A model generated the notes under the pieces. The model searched no databases. It was not told the origin of the DNA and was given only the letters and a program-made list of their open reading frames with translations. 64,000 nucleotides of DNA from the NCBI GenBank assembly GCA_031415695.1, contig JANOSH010000001.1, forward strand, positions 76,358 to 140,357. The letters are read 5' to 3'. The stretch's first letter is position 1. Every line of letters begins with the position of its first letter. Made by a program: the position numbers and the translations under genes. Positions 1 to 9,800 of this stretch are shown here, in pieces. Source of the stretch: JANOSH01 sp031415695. GTDB taxonomy: Bacteria > Actinomycetota > Acidimicrobiia > Acidimicrobiales > Ilumatobacteraceae.

Positions 1-104
1 TCCACGCAATCGAGAAGGCAAACACCATCTACATACCTACAGGCCAGGCATTGCACGGCATGCTGCCAGGCAAAACACCTGTGCAGGGTGAATCACCTCG
101 GTGA
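1..104 (+). CDS. C-terminal tail of an unidentified protein (partial)
   Basis: The reading frame starting at base 3 is open from the window edge to a TGA at 102-104 and gives 33 residues beginning HAIEKANTIYIPTGQ. The stop lies 20 bases before the ATG of the phosphoglycerate mutase, so the two may be co-transcribed. The tail is too short to assign. It vaguely recalls the end of SPFH/band-7 proteins, which is only a guess. Confidence 0.4.
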   Translation, partial: HAIEKANTIYIPTGQALHGMLPGKTPVQGESPR

Positions 105-123
105 GGTCTGGCACGATCGCGTA

Positions 124-867
124 ATGCGTTCCACCCTTGTCATCGTCCGCCACGGCCAAAGCACGTGGAATCAAGAGAACCTTTTTACAGGCTGGCACGA
201 TGTCGACCTGTCAGACCTTGGTCGAATCGAAGCCGCTCGGGCTGGCGTCACCATGGCTGAAGCTGGGTTGTTCTTCGATGTGGGTCATACCTCGCTCTTA
301 ACCCGAGCCGTCGACACGGCAACGCTTGTTCTTGGTGCGATGGGGCAGCCTTGGCTACCCATCCAGCGCCACTGGCGTTTGAACGAGCGTCACTACGGAG
401 CCCTCCAGGGACTTGACAAAAAGGCGACCACCGAACGTCACGGTGACGTTCAGACAAACTTGTGGCGACGCAGCTTCGATGTACCGCCGCCGCCTGTTTC
501 GACACGATCTCCCGAGCATCCCGCCAACGACCCGCGGTACCGGCTTTTGCCACCCGACGTGCTGCCAGCATCTGAGTGTCTGCGTGATGTTGTAGTCCGA
601 GTCCTCCCGTACTGGCATGACGTGATCGTGCCGCAGCTTCGCGCTGGCCTCACTGTCCTGGTAGTCGCCCACGGCAACTCACTAAGAGCGTTGATGAAAC
701 ATCTGGAGAACATCAGCGACGAAAAGATCGCAGAAATCAATGTTCCCACGGGGGCGCCACGCCAGTATTTGTTCGACAATCGGCTTCGTATTAGGGACGT
801 CACCTACCTCGGCGATCAAGAAGAGGTGGCTGCGGCTGCGAGAGCCGTCGCTCAACAGGCTCAATAG
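124..867 (+). CDS. gpmA: 2,3-bisphosphoglycerate-dependent phosphoglycerate mutase
   Basis: This cytosolic glycolytic enzyme interconverts 3- and 2-phosphoglycerate through a phospho-histidine. The protein (247 residues) opens with RHGQSTWN, placing the phosphorylated His at residue 10. It has RLNERHYGALQG with the catalytic Glu near residue 88, and VVAHGNSLRAL with the second active-site His at 183. The length matches the dPGM family. I chose ATG 124, directly before RSTLVIVRHG; the frame is open further upstream (ATG 88), but those residues are not expected in the family. It lies 20 bases downstream of the preceding gene's stop. Nothing about it looks unusual. Confidence 0.95.
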   Translation: MRSTLVIVRHGQSTWNQENLFTGWHDVDLSDLGRIEAARAGVTMAEAGLFFDVGHTSLLTRAVDTATLVLGAMGQPWLPIQRHWRLNERHYGALQGLDKKATTERHGDVQTNLWRRSFDVPPPPVSTRSPEHPANDPRYRLLPPDVLPASECLRDVVVRVLPYWHDVIVPQLRAGLTVLVVAHGNSLRALMKHLENISDEKIAEINVPTGAPRQYLFDNRLRIRDVTYLGDQEEVAAAARAVAQQAQ

Positions 868-1050
868 AGCACTGTAAGTGACGAACTGCCACGGCAATGG
901 TCTGTATTTCGTCAACTATTGTCCCCAATATGGAGGTTCTGCGAAGTTGGCCTTTCGACCCTTGCCGTAGGTCGATCCATTCTTTAGCTTTCTTCGTACC
1001 AGTTGCAGCGTTCCCGTAGCTGTCTCCTCCTTTCAAGGGCCTCTATACAC

Positions 1051-2559
1051 GTGAGTTTGGCTGAACAGCTCTCCAACAAGCCGATGGCGAAGCACCGACG
1101 TCTAGAAGTCGTTGGCCAACCCGTTGCCACTCAGAGTGATTTTTCTATTCGTCTTCGCAACCGGCTCATCCTTACTGACCTGACCGCTCTGTTGTTGGCT
1201 TGGCTGCCTGTCCGATTCCTGCCATCACAATCAACCCGCCTGGTTGAAGACCTGCTTATCCCCGTCGGCGCCAGCCTCGTCGGTCTGTTCATCATGGGCA
1301 CCCAAGAACTTTTCCTCAGTAGAGTTTCCGCAATTCGGGCGTTGGAACTGGCCCGCCTAGTGCGAGTGTCGCTGCTGCTTGTTCTCGCCGGGCTAGCGAC
1401 CCGTGCGATTCCTGACATCCTCAATCGCGCCGGTACGTTGCGAATCTCCTACGTTTTGATCGGCAGCACCTTGTCATTGGTGGCGTTGGTCATAGCTCGA
1501 TCAGTGTTCCGGGCCTGGTTAGCATCGGCTCGAACCGGCGGCCGATATCTGAGGGACATCATGATTATCGGCTCCAACGAAGGTGCAGCCGAACTGACCA
1601 ACCTCGTCACCGACCATCCGGAGTCCGGGTATCGAGTCGTCGGAGTAGTTGGAGATCGCGACGACGCTGTCATGAACGGACTGGGAAGCCTGTGGGCAAG
1701 CCCACTTGATGAAGTACTGCTCGCCCTCAGCGGACACTCGGTGACGGGCGTAATCATCGCAACGGGTTCGCTGAATGCAGATGACCTCCAAGAATGCATC
1801 AAGGTGTTACAGGCACGACGTGTTCATGTGCAGTTGGCGAGCGGACTGCGAAACACCGACTATCGACGCCTACGAGCCACGCCCATCGCCTACGAGCCGG
1901 TCTTTTATCTTGAGCCAACTATTCTGAGTGGTTGGCAGGTGGTCGCCAAGCGATTGGGAGACATTTTATTTGCAACGGTCGCTCTGGTTGCCAGCGCACC
2001 AGCGTTCGTGGCAATAGCGCTCATCATTAAGCTCGAAGACCGCGGCCCGATCTTCTTCCGCCAGACTCGAGTTGGGCGCGACGGCCGTCATTTCAATGTG
2101 CTCAAATTCCGTACGATGTGCGTTGACGCCGAGGCACGGCTTGCCGCACTACGGGCCGCCAACGAACGATCCGGTCCTCTATTCAAGATGGATCGTGACC
2201 CCCGAATAACGAGAATCGGCCGATTGCTCCGTGAATCCAGCCTCGATGAACTCCCGCAGTTCCTTAACGTGTTACGCGGCGAGATGAGCGTTGTTGGACC
2301 ACGACCAGCGTTGCCATCCGAGGTCGCCGAGTTCGATCCTGAACTCTTGAACCGCACCAAGGTTCACCCTGGAATTACCGGGCTATGGCAGGTGGAGGCC
2401 CGAGACAATCCGTCGTTCGGAGCCTACCGTCGCCTCGATTTGTTTTACGTCGAAAACTGGACTCCGAGCCTCGACTTCGTGATCATCCTTGCCACCGTCG
2501 AGCAGGTTGTTTCCAAGCTGATCCTGTCCCTTGTTCGACGCAAGCCAACAATGAAATAA
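1051..2559 (+). CDS. polyprenyl-phosphate sugar-1-phosphate transferase (WbaP/CpsE-like)
   Basis: The protein is predicted to start exopolysaccharide or O-antigen synthesis by moving a sugar-1-phosphate from a nucleotide sugar onto undecaprenyl phosphate at the membrane. About four hydrophobic segments lie in the first 160 residues, followed by a Rossmann-like CoA-binding middle (DIMIIGSNEGAAELTNL). After one more hydrophobic segment comes the C-terminal bacterial sugar transferase domain with FFRQTRVGRDG, KFRTM, DELPQFLNVLRGEMSVVGPRP and HPGITGLWQV. Length (about 500) is typical. The start is uncertain: GTG 1051 is used, but TTG 1003 and ATG 1084 are in frame, and a TATACA box sits just before 1051. 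No other polysaccharide genes are in the window, so the sugar is unknown. Confidence 0.85.
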   Translation: MSLAEQLSNKPMAKHRRLEVVGQPVATQSDFSIRLRNRLILTDLTALLLAWLPVRFLPSQSTRLVEDLLIPVGASLVGLFIMGTQELFLSRVSAIRALELARLVRVSLLLVLAGLATRAIPDILNRAGTLRISYVLIGSTLSLVALVIARSVFRAWLASARTGGRYLRDIMIIGSNEGAAELTNLVTDHPESGYRVVGVVGDRDDAVMNGLGSLWASPLDEVLLALSGHSVTGVIIATGSLNADDLQECIKVLQARRVHVQLASGLRNTDYRRLRATPIAYEPVFYLEPTILSGWQVVAKRLGDILFATVALVASAPAFVAIALIIKLEDRGPIFFRQTRVGRDGRHFNVLKFRTMCVDAEARLAALRAANERSGPLFKMDRDPRITRIGRLLRESSLDELPQFLNVLRGEMSVVGPRPALPSEVAEFDPELLNRTKVHPGITGLWQVEARDNPSFGAYRRLDLFYVENWTPSLDFVIILATVEQVVSKLILSLVRRKPTMK

Positions 2560-2594
2560 CTCGCTGTCACGCACCCCGCGGGCAAGGCTCTAAG

Positions 2595-3029
2595 ATGCCA
2601 GCTATGGCCAGTGAAAAGACATACCTCGCACACCTCCGTCAGGTCCCCCTGTTTGCGGGATGTTCGACGAAGGAACTTGTTCTCATTGCCAAGGCGGGCG
2701 ACGAGGTTTCGGTCCCGACTGGCCACGTCATTTGCGATCAGGGGCAGACCGGGCGCGAAGCGTTCGTGTTGCTCACCGGTGCAGCCACCGTTCGGCGCAA
2801 CGGCAAGAAGGTGGCCGAGTTGGGGCCTGGTGCCGTGCTCGGGGAACTCGCGCTGCTCGACCACGGACCCCGAACCGCCACCGCTGTCACAACGCAACCG
2901 AGTACGTTGCTTGTCCTCGAAGCGCGCCGGTTCAGCGCTCTGGTGTTGAACGTTCCATCGGTGGGTCACAAGATGCTCGCAGCTCTAGCAGGAAGAATTC
3001 GCGACCTAGACCGCCAGATCTACGGGTGA
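2595..3029 (+). CDS. single-domain cyclic nucleotide-binding (CRP/CAP-fold) protein
   Basis: The protein (144 residues) is almost entirely one cNMP-binding beta-roll: LRQVPLFAGCSTKELVLIA at the start, then PGAVLGELALLDHGPRTATA, the phosphate-binding cassette with its characteristic Gly-Glu-Leu-Ala and Arg-Thr-Ala. There is no DNA-binding helix-turn-helix after it, so it is not a complete CRP regulator. It probably acts as a small sensor or partner subunit. Start is ATG 2595, with ATG 2604 an alternative. A cyclase-domain giant lies at 53.3-58.2 kb, but no link is shown by sequence. Its stop codon lies inside a small hairpin repeat (see 3024-3100). Confidence 0.75.
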   Translation: MPAMASEKTYLAHLRQVPLFAGCSTKELVLIAKAGDEVSVPTGHVICDQGQTGREAFVLLTGAATVRRNGKKVAELGPGAVLGELALLDHGPRTATAVTTQPSTLLVLEARRFSALVLNVPSVGHKMLAALAGRIRDLDRQIYG

Positions 3030-3100
3030 GCGAAGCTCACACGTGAGCAGGCCGATAGGCCGTGGTGCCGAAGGCGCAGGGTGAGCGAAGCTCACACGTG
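3024..3100. repeat. pair of identical 22-bp repeats, each holding a hairpin
   Basis: The same 22 bases occur at 3024-3045 and 3079-3100. Each contains the palindrome GTGAGCGAAGCTCAC (6-bp stem, GAA loop) followed by ACGTG. The first copy overlaps the stop codon of the cyclic-nucleotide-binding gene, and the second ends where the Res/Mod remnant region begins. They could be a terminator-like or recombination-related repeat; there is no T-run typical of an intrinsic terminator. Confidence 0.6.
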
Positions 3101-3162
3101 TGAATTGTAAAGATGTCGTATGCTCACTCTCCGACCAGGCGCGGGGAGTAGACGGGACGTCA

Positions 3163-4593
3163 ATGGCAAAGGGGCTCGAGAATCCGATTCTGAACTCGCC
3201 CTACGACGCGCCCGCGGCCCATTTCGAGGTCGAGCCGGGCGTCGGCCCCACCGGCGTCGTTGTCAGCGGTAGGCGGGCGAGCGAGTCGTTTATCCCCATC
3301 CCGTTGGCCCGAAAAGGCAAAGGGGCGCAGGCCAAACTGGCGTTCGATGGGGCCGAGCGCCGTGAGGTGAACCCGCTCATCAACGACGTCCGCCAGGCGG
3401 TCGACCTGTGGCGGGCTCTGGGCTATCCGGGCGTCACGACGATCTCGCGCAAGCTGCTGCAGCACTGGGCCGACCCGACCCGTGAGAACCGGGTGTTGTT
3501 CTGCCAACGTGAGGCGGCCGAGACGGCGATCTTCCTGGCCGAAGCGGCGGGTCGCAACGGCAACCCCGACTTTCGGCCCCGGCTTGGTGAGGCCAACCTG
3601 CTGCACAACGACGGGCTGCCACGTGTCGGGTTGAAGATGGCCACTGGTAGCGGCAAGACGGTGGTGATGGCGATGCTGATTGCGTGGCAGACCATCAACA
3701 AGGTGTATGCCGGTCAGGGGCCCGACGAGGCTGACGTAGCTGCACCGGCGATTGGTGACACGGTCTCATTCGAGCAGACCATTCTCGACAACCTCGCCAA
3801 GGCCGGCATCCAGAACGGGCGCAAGAACGAGCGGTTCACGTTTGAATCGGTTGAGCCGTACGCCGGTCGGCACATCCAGGCCGTCGCCGTTCGGTCCGAC
3901 GCCCCCGAGGGTGCGCCCAAGCGGGTGGCTATCTGTGTGGGGCCGCAGTAGGGCACGGTTGGTGGTGGGTTCATCAAGGACGCCACCAAGGAAGCAATCG
4001 TCGATTCCGAAGTTGATCTGCTTGCCGTGCTGGCGTTCGCGTTCGACCCGAACGCGGTAGGGCAGTCCGACGGGCTGAACGTGTCCGACGAAGGGTTCGC
4101 CAACGTCGACGCCGAACGAAAGATCGGACGTATGCCGGTGCTGCTGGTACGCATGAACAACGACCTACTCATGGGTGAGGATCTGAAGAAGACCGGTAGC
4201 GGCAACCTGTTCACCGTGTTTGGTGAACCCGACATCGAAGTGCGCCAACTCGACGGCGGAATGGTCGAGGTTGAGGTTCTCGGGGTTGACGTGTACGACC
4301 CGACCACCGGCGAGGTACGCAGCCGAGACGTCGACCACATTGCGTTGTGGATGATCGATACCAACTACAACGAGGAATCGTTCTTCGTGCGTCACTGCTA
4401 CTTCACCGGCGGTAACGACCCCTACAAACGCCTCAAGACCGCGTTGAAAGCCGACATCGACGAAGAAGCTTGGGCCAGCCTCTACCGCACCGTCAGCCGA
4501 CCGTTCCCGTCACCCGAGACCGGCAAGCTAGCCATCAAGGTCATCAACGACTACGGCGACGAAGTCGTCAAAGTGGTGCAGGTTGCGCCATGA
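3163..4593 (+). pseudogene. chimeric remnant: restriction helicase N-terminus fused to DNA methylase C-terminus
   Basis: The first roughly 185 residues resemble the N-terminus of a type III-like restriction subunit (DEAD/DEAH family), including the Walker A MATGSGKTVVMAMLIAWQT. From about 3725 onward the same frame reads as the C-terminal part of an adenine-specific methylase of the same type of system (ILDNLAKAGIQN, TGSGNLFTVFGEPD, FFVRHCYFTGGNDPYKRLK). Helicase motifs after Walker A and the methylase catalytic region are absent. A single large in-frame deletion joining the two genes near 3700-3730 explains this. A second lesion is the in-frame TAG at 3949-3951, where the family expects a Tyr-like position (PQ*GTVGGGF). 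The frame then stays open to 4593. It is surely non-functional as a restriction-modification system. Confidence 0.75.
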
Positions 4594-4619
4594 CCGACGG
4601 CCCGCCCCATGGTCGGTAG

Positions 4620-5325
4620 CTATCTGTCGGTAGCGGAGTCGATTCTGGTGATGAGCTGCCGAACAGCCGCAGCAGCGTGGGCAACGTCGGTGACGTGGAA
4701 GCCGATGTCGTCGGCCATGGCCCGGTAGCCGGCATGCCATGGTTCAGGGATTGTGACCGTCGGGGGCCACGCATGTTTCGCCCGACCGGCGAATACCTCG
4801 ATACACGCGAGCCGGGCATCGCGCCATCCATTGTCGCTGACCAGTTCGCCGAGTAGCTGGAGGTCGAGAAGGTCTCTGAATCGATCGTTCACTCTATCGA
4901 CGGGCTGTTCGGTGCACGCGTGGAGTTTCTGGGCAATCTGCCAGCGAACCGCAATGCATGCCACGGTCGTCGGTCCCTCGATGCCAACATGTGCCAGCGA
5001 TAGCGCTGGTACATGATCCACGTCGTCACCCATGCTGGCCTCGACGCTGGCGATTTCGAATGGCACGGTCACGACGGGCTTGTTCCGGTAGGCGATTTTG
5101 ATCTCGCAGCGCCGGGTCGAGGTGTTCGGCAAGATCGGCGGTGTCGGCTCGCAGAGCGGTGTCGAAGTCTTTCGTCGCTCGTGCCGAACCTCGGGTACGC
5201 AGTTCCATTGCGACACCGCCCTTGACGAGAAAGAGCGGCTGACCTTGATGGCTGTCTCGGGCAGAGTCCAAGATTGCCGCTGCGTTACGCGGTGCAGCAT
5301 CGTGAATGGGCGAGGCCTCGGTCAT
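4620..5325 (-). pseudogene. AbiEii-type nucleotidyltransferase toxin, broken
   Basis: AbiEii toxins are nucleotidyltransferases of type IV toxin-antitoxin pairs that give abortive phage resistance. The N-terminal part (PLFLVKGGVAMELRTRGS followed by TKDFDTAL, the nucleotidyltransferase core) is read from ATG 5325. The rest (EIKIAYRNKPVVTVPFEIAS, then WQIAQKLHAC and RFRDLLDLQLL) is read in a different frame to the stop at 4620. The switch lies near 5100-5130, and by comparison with family architecture about 30-40 residues between the halves are also missing, so a short deletion probably caused the frameshift. Its ATG overlaps the stop of the AbiEi gene by four bases, as in intact operons. Confidence 0.7.
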
Positions 5326-5867
5326 GATGTGACCTCCGCTAAGCGAGACATTTCGTCGCCAATGAGGAGACCGCGTCGTTGCGCCCCGTCGATCGCTTGG
5401 CGGATCAGTCGATCATCGAGGTGACGCTCGATGCCGTCGAGAATCGCTCGCAGCGGTGTAACTGCAGGAATGCCGTCGACGTTGGTGACGTCGCCCACCT
5501 CGAGGTTGCGAACGTGCACGGCATACGACGGCGGGACCTGGCGACGGACTCGGGCGGTCCTTGGGACGGTGACGTGAATCTTGGTCGGGTTGACATCGCA
5601 CAGATCCCACAGGTCGAGGGCGGAGTCGTGCGAGATCACACCCAACCTGTCGGGCCACAACGTGGCCGCCATCAACTCGTCGCGGTCGGTCGGAGGGAAC
5701 GACTTGAATCGGTACAGCCCTCGGCACACTCGACTGAGGTGACCGTGGCGTTCCATATCAACGAGCACCTGATTGCGCGCCCCGATTCCCGCTGTGTCGT
5801 GGGGGGTCACGTAGCCATACTGATCCGCCGCGATGTCGAACAGTGCTGCGTACCATTTCCCGGGCAT
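5322..5867 (-). CDS. AbiEi-family antitoxin of a type IV toxin-antitoxin pair
   Basis: AbiEi proteins are winged-helix repressors that autoregulate the operon and neutralise the AbiEii nucleotidyltransferase. The protein (181 residues) has the family's N-terminal helix-turn-helix region (YVTPHDTAGIGARNQVLVDMERHG, then LSRVCRGLYRF) and the later HDSALDLWDLCDVNPTKIHVTV segment. ATG 5867 fits the conserved start; ATG 5891 would add MDFLHTFG. The downstream toxin overlaps by ATGA but is frameshifted, so this appears to be an antitoxin left after loss of its toxin. The gene itself seems intact. Confidence 0.75.
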   Translation of the reverse strand: MPGKWYAALFDIAADQYGYVTPHDTAGIGARNQVLVDMERHGHLSRVCRGLYRFKSFPPTDRDELMAATLWPDRLGVISHDSALDLWDLCDVNPTKIHVTVPRTARVRRQVPPSYAVHVRNLEVGDVTNVDGIPAVTPLRAILDGIERHLDDRLIRQAIDGAQRRGLLIGDEMSRLAEVTS

Positions 5868-6143
5868 GCCAAAAGTATGGAGGAAATCCATAAAGTTGGC
5901 AACCCCCGAAACGATGATCCCAGGTCTTGATGGAGTTCGTGTCGTGACACCTTCCAGACCGCATCTGCATCGTATGCGCACTAGGCCGATCGTTCCCGGC
6001 TGTGCCCTCCGCTCGGGGCTACTCGTCGAACTTGTGGTCGAAGCATTCAACCGTCGCAAGGTCGGCAGCGGCCCCACATCGTGGGTCCTGGGCCGCGAAC
6101 TCACCGACGAGGAGTTCGACGACGGAATTACCGTCACCGACGC

Positions 6144-6209
6144 ATGACTAGGCGGCTCCTCGTCGACACCGGTGTCCTCTGGTCGTTCGTCGTTTCCAAC
6201 TCCTTGTGA
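6144..6209 (+). pseudogene. stub of a PIN-domain toxin N-terminus
   Basis: ATG 6144 overlaps by ATGA the end of an open frame closing at 6147 (ending ELTDEEFDDGITVTDA), the usual antitoxin-toxin coupling. The frame encodes MTRRLLVDTGVLWSF, a typical first strand of a VapC/PIN nuclease with its first acidic residue (VDTG), then stops after 21 codons at 6209. The rest of the domain is missing, and the next recognisable sequence is the end of another PIN gene on the opposite strand. The preceding frame (about 5940-6147) may be the antitoxin's C-terminus but is not recognisable alone. Confidence 0.4.
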
Positions 6210-6436
6210 TGCCTGGTGCGTTAGCGAGGCGGGTGTCGGTCGTGAGCAGCGCTGTCGCGCCGATCATCTCGGTCAGCGCGACATAGGTGGCGTCGTAGGC
6301 GCTGAGATTGTGCCGCAGTGCCCACATTCTTGGTCGGAGCCAGTCGGCCGGGAAACGGGCCAGGGTAAGGCGGGTGAAGCCGACGAGCGCGGTTGGCGAC
6401 GAGTTCGACGATGACGCTGGCATCGAGAACTTTCAA
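6210..6436 (-). pseudogene. VapC-type PIN toxin with its middle deleted
   Basis: A TTG start at 6434-6436 overlaps the antitoxin stop and begins LKVLDASVIVELVAN, the PIN N-terminus with its metal-binding Asp. The C-terminal half (MWALRHNLSAYDATYVALTE, then TALLTTDTRLANAPGI) follows in another frame only about 25 codons later, where a full PIN domain needs around 80. An internal deletion of roughly 50-60 codons with a frameshift explains this. The 3' end merges with the oppositely oriented PIN stub near 6209. Confidence 0.65.
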
Positions 6437-6675
6437 TTGTTGCGTCCTTCGTGCAAGGCGGCGAGGATGGTTTCGCGATCGACGCGACCTCGAACGCTCG
6501 CCTGGGTTTCGCGGATTACCGCAGCGTTGTCGTGCGCTCTTTGAGCGCGCTTGGCCAGATGTTCGAGTTCGCGCAACACGTACCGAGTAAGGGAGAGGCC
6601 CTGCGCCTCGGCCGCGCCGGCTAGGGCGTGGTGCACGTCGTCGGGCACGTCTCGGACCTGGATCACCTTGGGCAT
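6433..6675 (-). CDS. VapB-like ribbon-helix-helix (FitA-type) antitoxin
   Basis: This 80-residue protein starts MPKVIQVRDVPDDVHHAL and continues AQGLSLTRYVLRELEHLA, the FitA/VapB ribbon-helix-helix pattern in which a short beta strand is followed by two helices that bind operator DNA. The C-terminal tail (RGRVDRETILAALHEGR) would embrace the cognate PIN nuclease. The gene overlaps its VapC partner by the TTGA junction at 6433-6436. Since VapC is deleted internally, this antitoxin has no functional partner here. Confidence 0.7.
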   Translation of the reverse strand: MPKVIQVRDVPDDVHHALAGAAEAQGLSLTRYVLRELEHLAKRAQRAHDNAAVIRETQASVRGRVDRETILAALHEGRNN

Positions 6676-6850
6676 GGTCGCCGCAATACCTCTCATGGGT
6701 GCACACTGCACCCACATTTCGAGATTGGTGCTTTTCGGGCCTTCGCCGAGCTCGACTACAAGGCCATTGTCGACGAGATTGCTGAGTGAACGTCGGAGCC
6801 GCGGTGCGGCCCTGAGCACGTTTGCGGCACGCCCAGATTTGCCACGCTAC

Positions 6851-9800
6851 CTAGCGCCAGAGTCGGGTGCCGGCCGATGCGACGGCGACCGCAGCGGGGA
6901 TGGCGAGGGCGATGACCACGGCCCGCCAGTCGTGCATCCAGCGGGCGGCATCGACCCAGCGATGGCTCTGCAGCCCGTAGCGAACCACCGCCCCGATGGC
7001 CAGCCACCCAAGGGCGGCGATGACGCCGGTGCGCAACAACTGCGGCGCGTTGGCGCGCCACCGTGCCGCGGCGATGGCGAATGCAGCGATCATCAACGCC
7101 GCCCCTACGTAGTGCACTAGTGGTTTCCACGACGGGGTGTCGGGGTTGAGGAACAGCGTGGTGGCGTCGTTGGCGTCGATGGATGCGACCACCACCAGTG
7201 CGAGGGCCAGACCGACCGAACCGAGGGCCCGCCGCCAGCCGACAACGAGCGCTACCAGCGCCACGAAACCGGCCAACAGGTACATGCCGATGACCAATGG
7301 ACCCGTGGGAATATTGGCTCCCAGCAGCCGAGCGGTAACCAGCGCGCCGCCGACGGCGAGCAGCGTCATCATGATGCCGGTGGCGGTGCGGGTGCCGCGC
7401 AGCATGCTGTCGAGCAGCACATACACCCAGGCCAGCGCGCGACGAACCACCGCGAACGCGGCGCGCACCGGGGCCACCGAGTTGCTCTTGCCGGCCAGCA
7501 CTCCCGACGCGACCGCCGCAACGCCCAGCCCCGTGCGCGACAGTGCGTCGGACCCGATCTCCTCGCCTACCGTTTCGCCGCCTACCCGGCACGCTGCCAC
7601 GAGACGGTCGACGGCAGCGACCGGCACCCGCCCAGCCGGTTCGCGAACGGCGGCCACTTGGCGGACAAATTCGAGCGCCTCTGGCACTGCGGAGGCGCCT
7701 TCGCGTTGGGATCGCTCGATAGCGTCGGCCACGACGGGAAGTTCGTCGGCCGCGGCGAGGCGAACCAGCGCGCTGGCGACGAGTTGTAGAGTCCTGGGGA
7801 GCCGGGCAGGCAGGCGTCGCCGGTTGGCGCCGTCGAGGAACGCCAGCTCGTCGCCAATCGCTGCGATGATGTCGGCGACGTCGAGGCCGAGCCTCGGCTC
7901 AGATGCCAGCATTGTGGCCAAAGCGTCGACGCATTCGCTCTGGCTGACGTAGCACTGACGCAGCCGGGCCGGGGTCACCAGCAACGCGGCGAGGTGGGTG
8001 GCGCCATCGAGCCGGCCCCACATCCAGTCGTTGGCCCTCCATGACGATTTGAGGAACCCGCCGAAATGCCCGAGGCTCAGGCCCCGCACCTTTTCGGTCG
8101 GGGTGCGGCCCGGGTCGATGGGACACACCGTCGTGGCTGCGACTTGCACGAAGGTGAGGCTGGGTCGTTCGCCGGGCTCGTCGTCGCTGATGTCCTGAAT
8201 GACAAACAGTGCAAGTAGCCGGCGAATGATGGCATGGTCGTCGTCGATGTGGGCGAGGTCGGCGGCGTCGGGGTTGCCGGTGGCGAGCGACGAAACCAGA
8301 CGGGTGAGTATCCGGGTAGGTGGATTGGTGTCGTCGGTGTCGGCGAAGTTGCGCTGGTGGGCTTCGACGGCAGCAGCGCGCAGGTCGGGGAGGGCATCGC
8401 GCAGGGTGTGGACGATTTCGGTGAGTACTGGGGTGAGGTGCAATGCGGCGTCGCCGAGTTGGGCAAATGACTGGTCGGCCCATTCGGCGAGGCCCTCGTC
8501 GGGCACGCCGGCTTGTAGACGGACCGCCCACCATTGCAGGTCGGTGTTGCGTGCCTCGGCGGATTGGGCTCGGCAGTCGTCGAGGCGGGCTCGGGCGATG
8601 GCGAGCCGCTGATCGAGAGCGCCTGGCGCCACCAGGTCGAGGGCCCGCTGCACCATGTCGGCCACGGTGGCGGCCGCGGCTTCTACGGCACGGGCACCGT
8701 ATCGCCAGGGGACATCGGTGGCGGCGGCGGTGGCCACGAGGAATTGGCCGTCGAGTAGGTCGGCGCGACCTCGGGCCATGCGAATGGCATTGGCGGCGCT
8801 GACCCACGACCGTGATTCGTTGGGGCCGATCGGGTCGGCGAACGTGCGCCCGATACTGCGCAGGTGCGAGGCGACTATGGCGTCGGCGGAGGCGATGCCA
8901 TCGCGTCGTAGCCAGATGGGATAGAGCTGGGTGGCGAGGTCGACGAGGTCGATTCGGGCTTCGGTGTCGCCGCCGGTCGACACGCCGAGCAGCAGCGACT
9001 CGCGCAGCCGTCGGCGCAGACCGAACTTGCGGTTGTACTCATCGATGATGGCCAGTTCCTCGGCCAGCGATTCGGCGCGAGGGAGCGAGAACAGCGACTT
9101 CGCAATGACCATGCCGAAACTGGGTGGGCTGTCGCGCACCGCAGCCGGTGGTTCGGGCGGGGTGCCGGGGTCGGGGTTGATGTACACCAGGATGCGGTCA
9201 CCGGGCCGGTCGGAGCGGTGGCGGGCGATGAGTTCGAGGGCGGGGCCGACCGGCTTGTTGACCAGCACGCCACCGTCGACCGCCCACATCGATTGGCCAA
9301 ACGAGGCGATGTCGATCATGTCGGGGTCGACGGCATCGCCGGCTCCAACGCTGACGAACGACGGTTCAAAGGCACCGGGGAACGACGCGCTGGTACGGGC
9401 GGCACGGGCGAGTTGTCGGGCGGTGAGCGCCGCATCGGCGCCGCGCAGCCGTGCTCCGGTAAACGTGAACCGGGCGCGGTGACGGGGGTCGACGATGCGG
9501 TTGCCGGCTGCGTCGGTGGCGCGGGTGGGCACTGGGTCGAGCGTCGAGGCGGTCATCACCAACTCGATGTCGGTTCGTCCGTCGGGTGCGGCGACGGCCG
9601 GTGCGGCCATCCACCTCGCTAGCACTTTGCCGGCCTCGGCCAGAAATACCTCGTCGCCCTTCAGCACCGAGGGCGGGTCTTTCGTGGCGGGGTTGCGCAG
9701 CAAATTGCTGAACGACCCGACCGACAGCCACACGTCGCGTAACTCGTCGAACGCCGTGGCGGGCAGATCGCGGGTGGTGGCCGCAGCGAGGAACACCCCG

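Noticed and set aside
3949..3951. TAG read as a programmed recoding site (pyrrolysine or readthrough)
   Set aside because: The surrounding gene is a deletion chimera lacking catalytic regions, so a simple nonsense mutation is far more likely.
5833..6147. 104-codon plus-strand frame ending ELTDEEFDDGITVTDA
   Set aside because: The first half overlaps the AbiEi promoter and start on the other strand and looks non-coding; only the end may be an antitoxin tail coupled to the PIN stub, which is mentioned there.
6700..6840. possible winged-helix fragment on the minus strand (LRRSLSNLVDNGLVVELG)
   Set aside because: About 20 residues are suggestive of a MarR/ArsR-like wing, but there is no start, no other domain part and no clear frame, so it is not listed as a gene.
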